This document shows, piece after piece, positions 33,780 through 44,343 of a stretch of DNA of 64,000 nucleotides. Where the stretch lies: NCBI RefSeq assembly GCF_033958435.1, contig NC_134142.1, positions 98,589,001 to 98,653,000 on the forward strand, given 5' to 3'. This DNA comes from Carettochelys insculpta. Its lineage: Eukaryota; Chordata; Testudines; Carettochelyidae. Numbering within the stretch: the first letter of the stretch is position 1; every line of letters begins with the position of its first letter. Made by a program: the position numbers and the translations under genes. The notes beneath the pieces are model-generated. The model made no database searches. It was given only the letters and a program-made list of their open reading frames with translations, and was not told the origin of the DNA.

Positions 33780-35335
33780 CAGGAACAAATCTACACACAC
33801 CCCTTGATCCCGAAGATCCCAGACCAGGTTTATCCTATCTGCTACCCAAGATCCATAAACTTGGGAATCCCGGACACCCCATCATCTCAGGCACTGGCAC
33901 TCACACCACAGGATTGTCTGGATAGATGGACTCTCTACTTAGACCCTATGCTACCAGCACTCCCAGCTTTCTTTGAGATACCATCGACTTCCCCAGGAAA
34001 GTACAATCCATTGGTGACCTTCTTGAAAACACCATCATGGCCACCATGGATGTGGAGACACTTTACACCAATATCCCACATGAAGATGGACTCCAAGTTG
34101 TTAGGAACATTATCCCTAATGAGATCAAGGCACAACTAGTGGAGGAGCTTTGTGACTTTGTCCTCACCCACAACTATTTCAGATTTGAGGACAAATTATA
34201 CCTTCAAATCAGTGGCACTGCTTTGGGCACCCACATGGCCCCACAGTATGCCAATATTTTTATGGCTGACCTGGAACAACACTTTCTCAGTTCTCGTCCC
34301 CTAGTGCCCCTCCTCTACCTTCGCTACATTGATGACATCTTCATCATCTGGACCCATGGGAAGGAAGTTCTTGAAGAGTTCCACTGTGATTTCGACAGTT
34401 TCCACCCCACCATCAACCTTAGCCTGGACTAGACCACACAAGAGATCCATTTCCTGGACACTACCGTGCAGATACACAATTGTCACATAAATACCATCCT
34501 GTACCGAAAACCCACAGACCGCTATGCTCATCTACATGCCTCCAGCTTTCATCCAGGGCACACTACACAGTCCATTATATACAGCCAGGCACTAAGGTAC
34601 AACCATATTTGCTCTGATCCATCAGACAGAGACAAATATCTACAAGACCTTTACCATGCTTTCCTTAATTACAATACCCGTCTAAGAAAGTGAGGAAACA
34701 GATTGATAGAGCCAGATGGGTACCCAGAGGCCACCTGCTACAAGACAGACCTCACAAGGAAAACAATAGAACACCACTGGCCATCACATACAGCCCCTAC
34801 CTAAGGCCTCTCCAATGCATCATCAGTGATTATGCAACCCATCCTGGACAATGATCCTTCACTCTCACAGATCTTGGGAGGCAGGCCTGGCCTCACCTAC
34901 AGACAGCCTGCCAACCATAAACAAATTCTCAGCAGCAACTATATATCACAACACAGGAACTCTAAACCTGGAACCAAGCCCTGCAACAAATCTCTATGCC
35001 AACTCTGTTCACATATCTACACCAGTGATATCATCACAGGACCTAATATCAACCATATAATCAGGGGCTCCTTTACCTGCACATCTATTAATATATGCCA
35101 TCACGTGCCAGCAATGCCCCCACTACAATTTGCCAAACTGGACAGTGTCTACATAAAAGAATAAATGGACATAAATCACACATCAGGAATGGTAACGTAC
35201 AGAAACCTGTGGGAGAGCACTTCAATCTCCCTGGACGCTCAGTAATGGATTTAAAAGTAGCAGTCCTAAAACAAAAAAATTTCAAAAATCAAATGGAGAG
35301 AGAAATCTCTGAACTGCATTTGCAAAGTTGACTCC
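33780..35335 (+). pseudogene. PLE polyprotein: reverse transcriptase, linker, GIY-YIG (decayed)
   Basis: From 34037 to 35164 one frame holds nearly all the protein, broken only by stops at about 34430, 34691 and 35162. RT landmarks in order are MATMDVETLYTNIPHEDGL (motif A, with the catalytic Asp), GTALGTHMAPQYANIFMADL (motif B), YLRYIDDIFIIW (motif C, YIDD catalytic Asp pair intact) and TTQEIHFLDTTVQI, then YRKPTDRYAHLH. The linker has LTYRQPANHKQIL and the cysteine cluster CNKSLCQLCSHI. A frameshift precedes GIY-YIG residues in another frame (35095-35331): CQTGQCLHKRINGHKSHI and HFNLPGRSVMDLKVAVL. The upstream RT portion (33780-34030) is in a different frame. Penelope RT is related to telomerase RT. 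This copy is inactive but preserved enough to define its family. Confidence 0.88.
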
Positions 35336-35595
35336 ATCAACGAAGGATTAAACAGAGCCTGGGAGTGGCTCGCCCCTTACAAAAACAGCTTCTCAGCCCT
35401 GGGTGTTAATATCTCCCCATTAGACTGACAATGGAGCTGTCTGATCTGATTTGTTTTTTCCTCTTTTGATACATACTACTGATAATGGGCCTTTTCTACC
35501 TTGCTGAATAGACCTTGTCAGCTCTGGCCCTCCCTTTTACTGGGACCCCACTCTTCAAATACCCCTCTGGAACCCCCCCGCCCCCACTCATGCAT

Positions 35596-35633
35596 CTGAT
35601 GAAGTGGGTCTTTGCCCACAAAAGCTTATGCTC
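35596..35633 (+). ncRNA. Hammerhead core at the PLE 3' end
   Basis: CTGATGA (35596-35602), then stem II GTGGG (35604-35608) pairing with CCCAC (35615-35619) across a TCTTTG loop, then A-AAA (G12 lost), stem III AGC (35623-35625) with GCT (35630-35632) across TTAT, and H17 = C at 35633. Everything except G12 matches a minimal type hammerhead. I could not see a convincing helix I in the monomer, which fits published descriptions of PLE ribozymes as minimal forms that may act as dimers. Confidence 0.6.
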
Positions 35634-35684
35634 CAAAATATCTGTTAGTCTATAAGGTGCCACAGGACTTCTTGTTCTTTGAGC

Positions 35685-38402
35685 ACCAGGCATTCCATAA
35701 TATCGGTAGCTGCTGTGTTCTCTCTTTATATCAATGTGCATTTAGAGAAGTACACAAGTCAGAAGTCAGCCTTCCTCCCTCACTCCTTTTTATTTTTAAT
35801 TCAGGACTACATACCACTAGGTTCAACAAAACTGAATTCAATAAGTTATTTATAAGAAACAATTGAAGGTCAGATTTACTTTTCAAAAAAGCTTTTCGCC
35901 TTAACTATGACACTTACAACACTGAAACCTTTTTCACTGCTTATCCTCTACCAACAAGGAAAAGAAAGGAGAAAATTAATCCATATTGAAAAACAAATCT
36001 ATAAACCCAGCCCCAAGGACAGTTCTAACTCTGTGAAATGGGAGAAGTTCCAGAGACTCTATAAGGACTTTGCTGTTGCTATTGACTTTACTTGAATGGC
36101 ACTCACATGTTACAGTGGCATGTTGTAATACCTTAAACCATAGATAATTACTGTGATATGCTTAGTCATTCAGTTGTAACATACTCCATAATCAATGCCA
36201 CACTTCAGGCTAATCAACTAACCATTTATGTTGTCAGTATTCAATAAAAATGAAGGGAACACAACTTGTCCTGAACACAATATGTCCTTAAAGGCTTCCC
36301 AACATTTTATTTGTGAAACTTTCAGGGTTACTAAAATCCTTTTGCAAAATCCTTTTTGCAAAAAGGATTTTTGCCAACAACATTTTCTAGATGACTTGTG
36401 GTATTATTTTGGCATATAGCCACAAAGAGTTTCTGCCTGGTAAGAGGAACATTTACAGTTAACACTGCTTGGTAAAACTGTACCCTCTTACAATACACAG
36501 AGAATACGTAATGTTTTCATTGCACAGTCAAGCCCTGATTTTCTGTGTGAGCAATAATACAATACTAGTAGGGTAAAAGTGAGCTCTGGGCTGTTCATTG
36601 TATACATTTGAGACAAATGAATAATTCTGTCTTTGCACCAAAAAACACTTCAGGGATTGTTCATGTGAAAGCTCGAATGTCAGTACCAATCCAAAAGGTA
36701 TGTTGTTATTCATCAATACCTCATTGTCCAGTTAAAACTAATACCATCATGTGCCTTGCCTTAATGGTCATTCAGCTTTTCTGATACATCAATATAGAGG
36801 TTGAGGACCACCAACATAAGGTCATAACTCATTTGCCCTAGTCTTCTCTGAAGCAATTCCAGACTTGTAGCTATCAGGAGAGACCCCATCTTAGTATTGC
36901 ACCTGCTAAAAAGGGCTCATTCTCCTCAGACATCCAAAGGTAAAGAAGAAGGGTAAAAGGTCATTTAATGTGCTTTTTTCCCCCTTGCTGCGAAATTTGG
37001 GAAAAATATTTTATCCTGGGATTTAAGTAGCTTTTTGCTTTAAGTTTACTGAACTGCATATTAGAAATGCAGCAGTTGGACAACACACACTAAGAGGGTC
37101 AGTTACAGGGGAAAGAAACTGCATTTTCCTGACTTTAGTGTATTTAAAATTGGTGTCAAAGTGACACCCTTCTTGCATTTAATACTATGTAAAGTTTTGT
37201 TGAATTTAGACAGTAGTCTATGAAGCAAAGTAGGCACTAATTTTCGTACTTCCTGGAAGCAATGCTGTGAGCATTATGGTTTCTCTGCTATCTGTGCCAA
37301 CCCAAAATTTATTATCACTGAGTAGACCATAAGAGCCTTTTGTAATGTACAGGTGGAACACGTTCATGTTCAAGTGGGCATCTTAATAAATTATCTATTC
37401 TCTTAAAATTACAGGTTTATCCCCCAAATCAAAATAAGCTTATTTAATAATTTATATTTTGTAACTAAATATTCACGAGGAAAGTGTTACTATTTACAAT
37501 GAAATGAAGATTCTAAAAGAACTGCAGTCACAAACTAGGTTAAGTTCTAATGCAATTCCATAAGAACTTCAGATGACTAACTTTTTCACTCCTGCAGTCC
37601 TTCCGCAGCCCAGACTCCCACTAGAAAAGAAGGAACCATATCATGGAAAGCTTTGGATATTTTTTAAACCCTGAAAGAGGAAACAGGGCTTTTATGCCAC
37701 TTGCTTTCCTTTGTGCAGGCTGCTGCTGGTATTGCTTCCTCCTCTTCCAAAATGTCACATAATAAGAACCCTGCTGTCACTGCACCTGTCAGTCTCTTCC
37801 TCACTGTCAGTTACTCAGTTTGTTTCTGAGCAACATGTCAGCAGACTGAAGATGCAAAGCTGTTGGGGGGCAGGGAGAAGGGGTGGAAGGTTCTATGCAA
37901 TATGTACCATATTTGACATATCAATGAGCTAATTTCTAAGTGGCACTGTCCAAAATATCCCAGGTCTGCAAAAGTAGGCTCTCTCACACTTTCCTGTAAT
38001 GTTCCCAGTACTTCTGTTTTAATTTGAGTACACATCATACCAGAACACCTGGGGTACTGGGGTTTTAGGAAATGCAGATTTGCAAAAAAGAGTATTTTAT
38101 TTTAAATTAACTCCAAGCTTTAATGTTTTTAAAGTAGTTTTGTTTTTAATCCAATTCCAAGAAACAGTGAAGAAGCAAGTAGTGACTGTTTTCTGTATCA
38201 GGCTCCCTGGTTCCATAATGAATACAAGGAAGCACTGAAATCAGTTTAGACTGAACTACTGTATTATCACATGAGCAATATGGGCCCAAGTGCTGTCAGC
38301 TCCTTTGAAATGACCTTAAAACTTTGGAGAAGCAGAAGATATAACATAAGGCAACCAAAATGAGTTGGAGTCTTGAAGGACTAAGAGAAAGGCTGGAAAA
38401 AC
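35685..38402. other. 2.7 kb AT-rich DNA, no gene recognised
   Basis: Holds a perfect 24-bp palindrome (separate entry). Frames reach 84 codons (35612-35866) but that one starts within the PLE end. No domains are visible. Confidence 0.4.
36347..36370. repeat. Perfect 24-bp palindrome
   Basis: The half-site AAATCCTTTTTG is followed directly by its exact reverse complement with no spacer. A partial direct copy (AAATCCTTTTGC) lies just upstream at about 36334. It may be a cruciform-prone spot or a relic of a foldback element. Function is unknown. Confidence 0.7.
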
Positions 38403-38405
38403 TAT

Positions 38406-38651
38406 GGCTATGTCTACACTATGAGATAATACTGATTTTAAGTCAATTGTCCCAATTTTTCCAAGTGCCTTTCCTCACTGTAAATTCCATTAGCTCGATT
38501 TAAGGAGCACTAAAATTGACATAATATTGAAATCTTAATATTGTAGTAACCTGACGGGTGAAGCATTTAGTTCGAAATTAAAATTCTGAATGAAGGGTAG
38601 TGAGGAAGCGCCATGTCTTTAAATCAAATTCATTAGTCTCTAGACATGTCC
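38406..38651. mobile_element. MITE of the GGCTATGTCTACAC family; right boundary uncertain
   Basis: The left end GGCTATGTCTACACTATGAG is diagnostic of the family. A possible right end lies at 38651 (reverse complement GGACATGTCTAGAGACTAAT), with flanking triplets TAT and TGT. The sequence beyond (to about 39260) may still belong to a longer version of the element. It contains the direct repeat TCATGATTTTCG(A/G)GTGCTGG at 39146 and 39214, 68 bp apart. The interior has GTGAAGCATTTAGTTCGAAA. No ORF is credible. Confidence 0.5.
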
Positions 38652-39762
38652 TGTATGTGCCCCACAAGTCCCTGCAGTTCTCTGCTCTGGTCTCTTCCAT
38701 CTCCACTGCTCTCAGCTGTGGAGGAATCAGGCAACAGGAAGACCGTTTCGATTCAGCACCTGGAAGCCCATGGCTGTAGGGTCATGAGAGACTTAAAAAA
38801 AAAATCCTCTCTCTTTTTCTTTGCTAGTAGTGTGGCTGTGGTTCTATGTGTATCCCTGCTAGCTGCCTTTTTTTTTTTTTCTGTGCTGCCTGGCACCAAA
38901 CGCTGTCCGCCCACACTACGTGTTATCTAGTCTGTGAGTTGGGATCGTGCTTGGATGATAAACTTCTTTTCAGCTACTTACATTTTATCCTGACCCCCAC
39001 CTTTCCCCCTTCCCTCCCCCCGGAGGCACCACACAGTCTGTAACTTTCCCGTGCCCAGCTGCATCACGTGGGCACATGCATCATTACCCAAAACGGTAAA
39101 AGGACATGCTGCACAAGGTGCCAGAAAGCTTTCACGTGGTGAAGGTCATGATTTTCGAGTGCTGGCTGTAGCCGGTGTTCTTTTGGCCACACAGGGGAAA
39201 TCTCCCTTAGCAGTCATGATTTTCGGGTGCTGGATGTAGTCTGTAGTTGGGGGGAGGGGGTGTCTTTTAGCCATCCTGAGCTGTAGCTGTTTCAGTGAAG
39301 GCTGTGTAGGAGCTATACAGTTACCCCAATATAGAGTTGTAGAATAGTCCTCAGAAGACAGCAACTGCAACAGCATTAGGCGTTAGAAATGGTTGATGGG
39401 TACACTGCTGTAATACATCAGCACCAGGGTGTGAATGGAGATTGTATGAATGACAGAAAATTAAATCAGACTATTTCCTGTGCCCAGCATTCTAACACAA
39501 GTACATTACATCTCTTAGGAAATGGACAGACATAATTTTAAGTAACTGAGATCCCTCTAATGTACATCATAAATAATACCTTGCTTTCACAAAGATCTTT
39601 TCACCTAAGAATTTCAGGGATTTACAAAACCAGAGTATCTTAAATTTCAGAATTTTAGAGCTGGGTCAAAAGAAAAGTGGAGAAATCAAGTCTGCAATTT
39701 TCATTCTCCAATGTCTATAGCTGGCAATAAAGTCTATTTATGCACCCAAAACAGGATGCAAG
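38652..39762. other. Possible continuation of the MITE, then unremarkable DNA
   Basis: The first part (to about 39260) carries the 68-bp-spaced direct repeat described above and a T-run at about 38869-38881. Frame 38646-38930 (94 codons) spans these and is not gene-like. The remainder to 39762 shows nothing. Confidence 0.3.
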
Positions 39763-40493
39763 CAGAGATGGATTAAGAAAGGAACTTTAAGCAAGCAGGG
39801 CTCAGTGCCCCCAGATTAAGGGGAGCTCCGCAAAAAGATCTCTGGGCTGCCATAAGTCCAAATCTTTTTGTGAAACTGCCTTAGCCTGGGTCCCTAAGCT
39901 GCAGGAACTAAAGTCCTGGTGAACTATCTGGCCCTGCATAGCAGGGGTGAGGGGAGGTGGCTCCACACCTTGTTGTTCCCCCAAAATCCCAATGGGCTGG
40001 AGTCACATTGTCTCAACTTCTGAGTGAAGCTCCATCCCCACATTACCCTCACCTGCAGGCTTCACCCCTACCACTCCCATTAACCAGGAACTGTGGCCAA
40101 CAGAAGTGTTCGGGGGAATATGCCTGCAGCACAGTGAAGGCTATGCAGAGCCAGCTGCTTCCCCTCTACATCCAAAGGGGGAGCAGCACACTTTGCACCT
40201 CAACCCCATGCCCTATCTTCCTTGTGTGTTATAGACCCCATACCTCATCCCTAAGTCTGCTCCAGCACCTTAACTCCCAACTCTACACTCCACCCCAACC
40301 TCCTGTCCAGAGCCCCTCCCTCTCTCTAACCCTCTTGGCCCCAGTGTGGAGCCTCTCCTGTACCCCAAAAACCTCATCTCAGACCTTTCCCAAGATTTCA
40401 CACCTGCAGTCACAGCCCTCAGCCTCCTCCAGCACTCTGAAACCCACAAAATCTAATATCTTAGGGCCCCCAACAAGAGTTAATCTGGTCTTG
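39763..40493. mobile_element. Non-autonomous hAT-like element (731 bp)
   Basis: The left end CAGAGATGGATTAAGAAAGG and the right end, reverse-complemented, CAAGACCAGATTAACTCTTG share the pattern CA.GA...GATTAA. The octamers outside (GATGCAAG, AATCCTAG) match at about 5 of 8 positions. The body is C-rich and Pro/Ser-coding; the 199-codon frame 39957-40556 runs through the right terminus into flanking DNA and is chance. Confidence 0.5.
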
Positions 40494-40519
40494 AATCCTA
40501 GTCTCCTAGTTACTCAAGT

Positions 40520-40625
40520 TAAAATATTTTGTCTAAGTGACTTACCAAAAAGCTGAGTATTACTGGTTGAACTGAGAACAGAACCTCAAATTTCTGCTTT
40601 TATGACTAAACACAACCAATCTGTG
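40520..40625 (+). repeat. MIR-like remnant
   Basis: The order CTAAGTGACTTACC, AGCTGAGTATTACTGGTTGA, ACTGAGAACAGAACCTCAAA resembles MIR (TAAGTGACTTGCCCA...AGCTAGTAAGTGG....GGATT.GAACCCAG). It is weak and by eye. Confidence 0.35.
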
Positions 40626-40823
40626 TACTGCCCAGAGCCATGAATATATATACCTGTTTAATGACTATATTAGTTTCTCTGAAATATTTTAGGAGGTCCC
40701 ACATGAAATCTCTGGGTCACTTCTCTTTTTGACTAAACATAATGTTTTGAAAATATTGCACCATTACAATAAAATTTTAAAAACAACAAGTCCTGTGGCA
40801 CCTTATAGCCTAACAGATATTTT

Positions 40824-40862
40824 GGAGCATAAACTTTTGTGGGCAATGACCTGCTTCATCAG
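40824..40862 (-). ncRNA. Hammerhead core, left arm (minus)
   Basis: The minus strand reads CTGATGA, a stem II with GCAGG/TCATTGCCC, then AAAAGTTTATGCTCC. The CUGAUGA box is exact but G12 is A, and stem III is AGU/GCU with a wobble pair. Confidence 0.5.
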
Positions 40863-40905
40863 ATGCAAGAGTGGGGGCGTTTCACAAGAGAATTAACTCA
40901 TGCAT

Positions 40906-40943
40906 CTGACGAAGCAGGTCTTTGACCACAAAAGCTTATGCTC
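40906..40943 (+). ncRNA. Hammerhead core, right arm (plus)
   Basis: CTGACGA at 40906-40912 fits CUGANGA. Stem II is worn (GCAGGTCTTTGACCAC), then AAAA for GAAA, AGC-TTAT-GCT and UC. It mirrors the minus-strand core about 44 bp to its left. Confidence 0.5.
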
Positions 40944-41036
40944 CAAAATATCTGCTAGTCTATAAGGTGCCACAGGACTTCTTGTTGTTTTTGAACATAC
41001 AGACTAACTCAGTTACCTCTGTAATAAAACGTTAAA

Positions 41037-43563
41037 TGCATAAGCTACAAGGATAAGAAGTTCTCAGATGAATACTTCAGCTGATGCATGTTCTTTAAGA
41101 ACAGTTCCCATCTGCACAAGATATTTTTAAAAGAGAATGAACTACCAAATACAGAATTTTCTAAGAGGCTCCCAATGATTGAAAACTTTTGAAGCATAAT
41201 TTTCAGCAATAAGAAAATTTTCCAAGGTACTCAGAGCCTTAATGGTGCGTGTTCGTGTTCTATGGCATGAAGATTCTTTGAAGATGATTCCCCTCAGAGG
41301 TTGAAAGAAAACATAAGTGATATTACATTTATTTAAAAGGGCATTTCCTACTGAAATATGAAATTTGTTGTTCGTATTTAACCTCAGGGCCTATCTACTT
41401 TACAGTAAAAATACAAAAAGATCAAAGTGGTAGATAATTTAACTAAAAAAAAAGTGGTCACGGGGACAATCAACTGTTCATAACTTTCCACCAGAAAAAA
41501 GTATTCACATTCAAGTTTGTTTTTTTAATTATTTTTCCAGTGTCAGGAATCAGGAACTGCAGAAGAGTCAATCTCTGAGCAACCGAAGCAGCACAGCTGG
41601 CCTGTAGCTGGTTGCCTGACCGCCCACCCTGCCTCCAGTAGCATCAGTTCAGTAACAGCTCAAAGCATTTGCTGACAGCCCCTAAGCTTGCTCATTCCCT
41701 GCCTTGCTTTTACCTTATTCTTGCCTTGGTGTTGGTCTTCCCTTCTGCCTCACCTCTCTTCTGCTGACACTCAGCTCTGATTCCTGACTTCTGATTTCGG
41801 CTGTAATCCACAATCCTGGCAGCCAGTCTCTGGTTTGGGACTTTAATTCATGACTGCTGCTTTAATCTCTAGACATGACCACCTACGACCCAGTCTCTCT
41901 CTCTCTCCAGATTCTTCATTGGGACAGAAGATATTTTCACTTACTCTCAGTGTGCTATAAAGAGTTCCAAACAGCCTGTGGTCACAACATGAACAAAGTG
42001 GGATGTGACGCTAAGTGGAAGCTTCTTTGTGCACATTGTGTAGCATGTTTATTTAAATAATCTCTCCTACTTAAAATAGATTCTGCACACCTTAGCTGCT
42101 CCAAGGCTGTTGAGTTGACTCAGTCTTTAGAAGTGTGCCTGTCTCTATGTATAATGCATAATAAAACTTTGGAGAGCTGATCAACAATAAATGAAATTAC
42201 ATATAGTCCAATTAAGTACAAAACAAATCTCTGAAAGAGATTCCTCGAAGTGTCCAAACATTGGATCAGTAAAAATGGTACAGGGAGAAACAGCAGTTGA
42301 AATACATTAATTAATACTTTTACTGCAAAACTAACAAATCCCTGTAAACATTTTAGGTCACGTGATGGTAGAATTCCATAGCACTTTAAGGGATCTTACT
42401 TGGTTCTCAGTCAACTGTCATAAACCACATCCTCTGTCCAGTTACTACTTACTCTTCCTTTAAATGTGTAAAAGACTGACTTTCAGGTTACAAATAGGTG
42501 AATGCTATTAGTGATTTGGGGAAGCGGTGCAGAGATAAAATAACTTCCACTGAAGGCCATTTATGCCTTTCACAATCTCCTCTATAGCAGTCTAGCCACA
42601 AGACTTCTGCTTCCTGGACAGCTCACATAAACTATGGTCATGTATGTAACCTATCCCACTTAGACAGGTGCTTACAGGTCCCAAATGTCTACCCCCTGTA
42701 TTAACAGGGAGAAGAAGAACCTGATTATGGATGGATTTTCACACCTCTCTGAAGTGCTGCCAGGCCCTCTGAGTTAGCTATCACTGCAAGAGAATATTTT
42801 TCTCACTCTCTAATGTAATAATAATCTGACAAATATATTGACAATGGAATAAAGAAAACAGCTCTTTCATGTCCACATAGAGGTAGAGAAAATGACAGTA
42901 TCAAAATAAATAAAGTTTAAAGATTTCCAGATCAAATATAAAGAAACAAACCAACAACAAAAATGCGCTTACAAAGTGCCAGCCTTTTGCACATTGAGTG
43001 CCATTTCTTCACGGGGACATGTTAGTTTAGATCTCTGTCTCCTTATGAACTTCCTTTAACTTCAATGTGAGTTTTCCCATCTGTACTGGGAGTACAGTAT
43101 TGCAAATATACTTTATAGGGCTACCTCTATTGCAGATAAAAGAAATCACACAAGGAATTTATTTAGCAATGTTCACCACTTCTTCCTGTTTGTAGGAGGT
43201 CTGAACAAAAACTGTGCTTTCATCAAGTTTGCTTATTATTTAAAATACATTTGATTTTTATCAAATTTATTTATTCCATGGCTTTCTATTCAAAATTTGC
43301 AATACACCATTGACACTGTGGTGCTTTGTTGTAGATGAGAACATGAGTGGCATTCTACGTCACACCTCTAAGCTAGATGAGGTGTTAAGTTACATTTATG
43401 ATGTCCCAATCCTGGGCTGCTCTATGGAACTCTGTGGAATCATGGGCTGCTCCAAAGTAATTTACATAGCCTGAGCCCTCTGTCTGAGGATATATTAACA
43501 CTACCGTTGGAGGTATTATTGCAGCACATGTAACAGTGCCTGCGCGAGCTCAAATTTAGCTAG
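41037..43563. other. 2.5 kb without a recognised gene
   Basis: Mostly AT-rich. A 61-codon frame at 41875-42060 starts in CT-rich sequence and has no motif. Nothing supports a gene. Confidence 0.4.
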
Positions 43564-44154
43564 TACAGTAACGTCTCAGAGTATGCGAATCCAGAGTACA
43601 CAACCCCGCTTTTATGCGGCTGACCCCCGATTCAGCCTTTATACAGTAAACCCTCGAGATATGCTGAGGTGCGGGGTAGGGAGGAGATCCCCTGTCAAGG
43701 GGAAGCTCTTCCCCGAGGGCTGCCAGCGTGGGGGGGGGTGCACGCCAGCCACTGCCACGTTCCCTGGCTCCAGCCTTCACTGCAGCCCCCCGCTCCAGCC
43801 ACCACAATGCACCCCTGCTCCAGCCACCACCATGGACTCCGGCTCCAGCCGTCGCTGCAGCCCCCTGCTCCAGCCACCACCACGCACCCTGGCTGCAGCC
43901 CCCTGCTCCAGCCACCACCACGCACCCTGGCTCCAGCCTTCGCTGCAGCCCCCTGCTCCAACTACCACAGTGCACCCTGGCTCCAGCCACAACCCCCACT
44001 GACTTTTCTCCATTGCCCATTAACTGGGCTCATCTCCACCCCCCCACCCCTCCTGCAGCCCTAACATACTCCAGGCTTAACCTCCCCACCCCCTTCCACA
44101 TCCCAACTCACTGAGTTACACAAATTTTGGGGTACATGAGGGTTGATTACTGTA
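43564..44154. mobile_element. Tigger/pogo-like non-autonomous transposon with TA duplication
   Basis: The left end TA-CAGTAACGTCTCAGAG and the right end TTGATTACTG-TA (reverse complement TACAGTAATCAACCCTCATG) flank the element, with TA at 43564-43565 and 44153-44154 as the expected mariner-type target duplication. A second internal copy of the end, TACAGTAAACCCTCGAGATA, lies at about 43643, so the element may be a nested or partly duplicated form. The centre is a C-rich minisatellite. There is no transposase frame. Confidence 0.65.
43740..43995. repeat. C-rich minisatellite inside the Tigger-like element
   Basis: Tandem variants of CTCCAGCCACCACCACGCAC, CCTGGCTCCAGCC and (T)CGCTGCAGCCCCCTG repeat at irregular 45-75-bp spacing. 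Five or more overlapping frames on both strands (43556-44114) come from the repeat (Pro/Ala/His or Gly/Ala/Trp-rich translations). None is a gene. Confidence 0.75.
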
Positions 44155-44283
44155 CAAGAATCAGTAGTAGCAAAGCCAAGATGCACAGATATCACAAGAC
44201 CATCTGGGAGCTTGGGTTCAGAACTGCATGCTGAAGTATGCGCTGACATACCTTTACTTCTGTTGGCACTCAAACTAGCTACA

Positions 44284-44343
44284 TTAGGTATGTCCACATG
44301 TGTTGTACTCCAACCTCTGATGGGAGGGTAGACATATCCTAAG
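44284..44343. repeat. 60-bp inverted-end element
   Basis: TTAGGTATGTCCACATG at the left and GTAGACATATCCTAA at the right form an imperfect inverted repeat around a ~30-bp centre. It may be a minimal deletion derivative of a MITE with TATGTC-type ends. Confidence 0.4.

Larger units (their letters stand above)
33706..35684 (+). mobile_element. Penelope-like element, largest copy in the window (about 1.97 kb)
   Basis: A plus-orientation PLE, 5'-truncated just upstream of its RT domain, with RT, linker, a decayed GIY-YIG domain and a terminal repeat with hammerhead (about 35580-35670). The right end is AGGTGCCACAGGACTTCTTG. The 7-bp repeat TTTGAGC (33700-33706, 35678-35684) may be the remains of a target duplication but is short. 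Unlike the other five PLE insertions here, no inverted terminal copy is attached to its left end. Confidence 0.85.
40768..41036. mobile_element. Foldback Penelope-like element with two hammerhead cores
   Basis: The arms are head to head. The left arm (40782 to about 40872, minus) has AACAACAAGTCCTGTGGCAC and AACAGATATTTTGGAGCATA. The right arm (about 40897-40990, plus) has the same sequence inverted, followed by a tail (ACAGACTAACTCAGTTACCT). A short spacer separates them. The flanks AATAAAATTTTAAA (40768-40781) and AATAAAACGTTAAA (41023-41036) are a 14-bp duplication with two mismatches. The layout is the same as at 19.8 kb: tail only on the right. Confidence 0.85.

Noticed and set aside
39957..40556. 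199-codon frame, the longest in the window
   Set aside because: Pro/Ser/Leu-rich translation of a C-rich hAT-like interior. It crosses the element's right end into flanking DNA and has no domain.
40786..40990. CRISPR-like array (short repeated segments with spacers)
   Set aside because: The repeats are inverted, not direct, belong to a Penelope element, and the host DNA is vertebrate.
43556..44114. Five overlapping frames of 78-154 codons
   Set aside because: All come from a C-rich minisatellite within a Tigger-like transposon.
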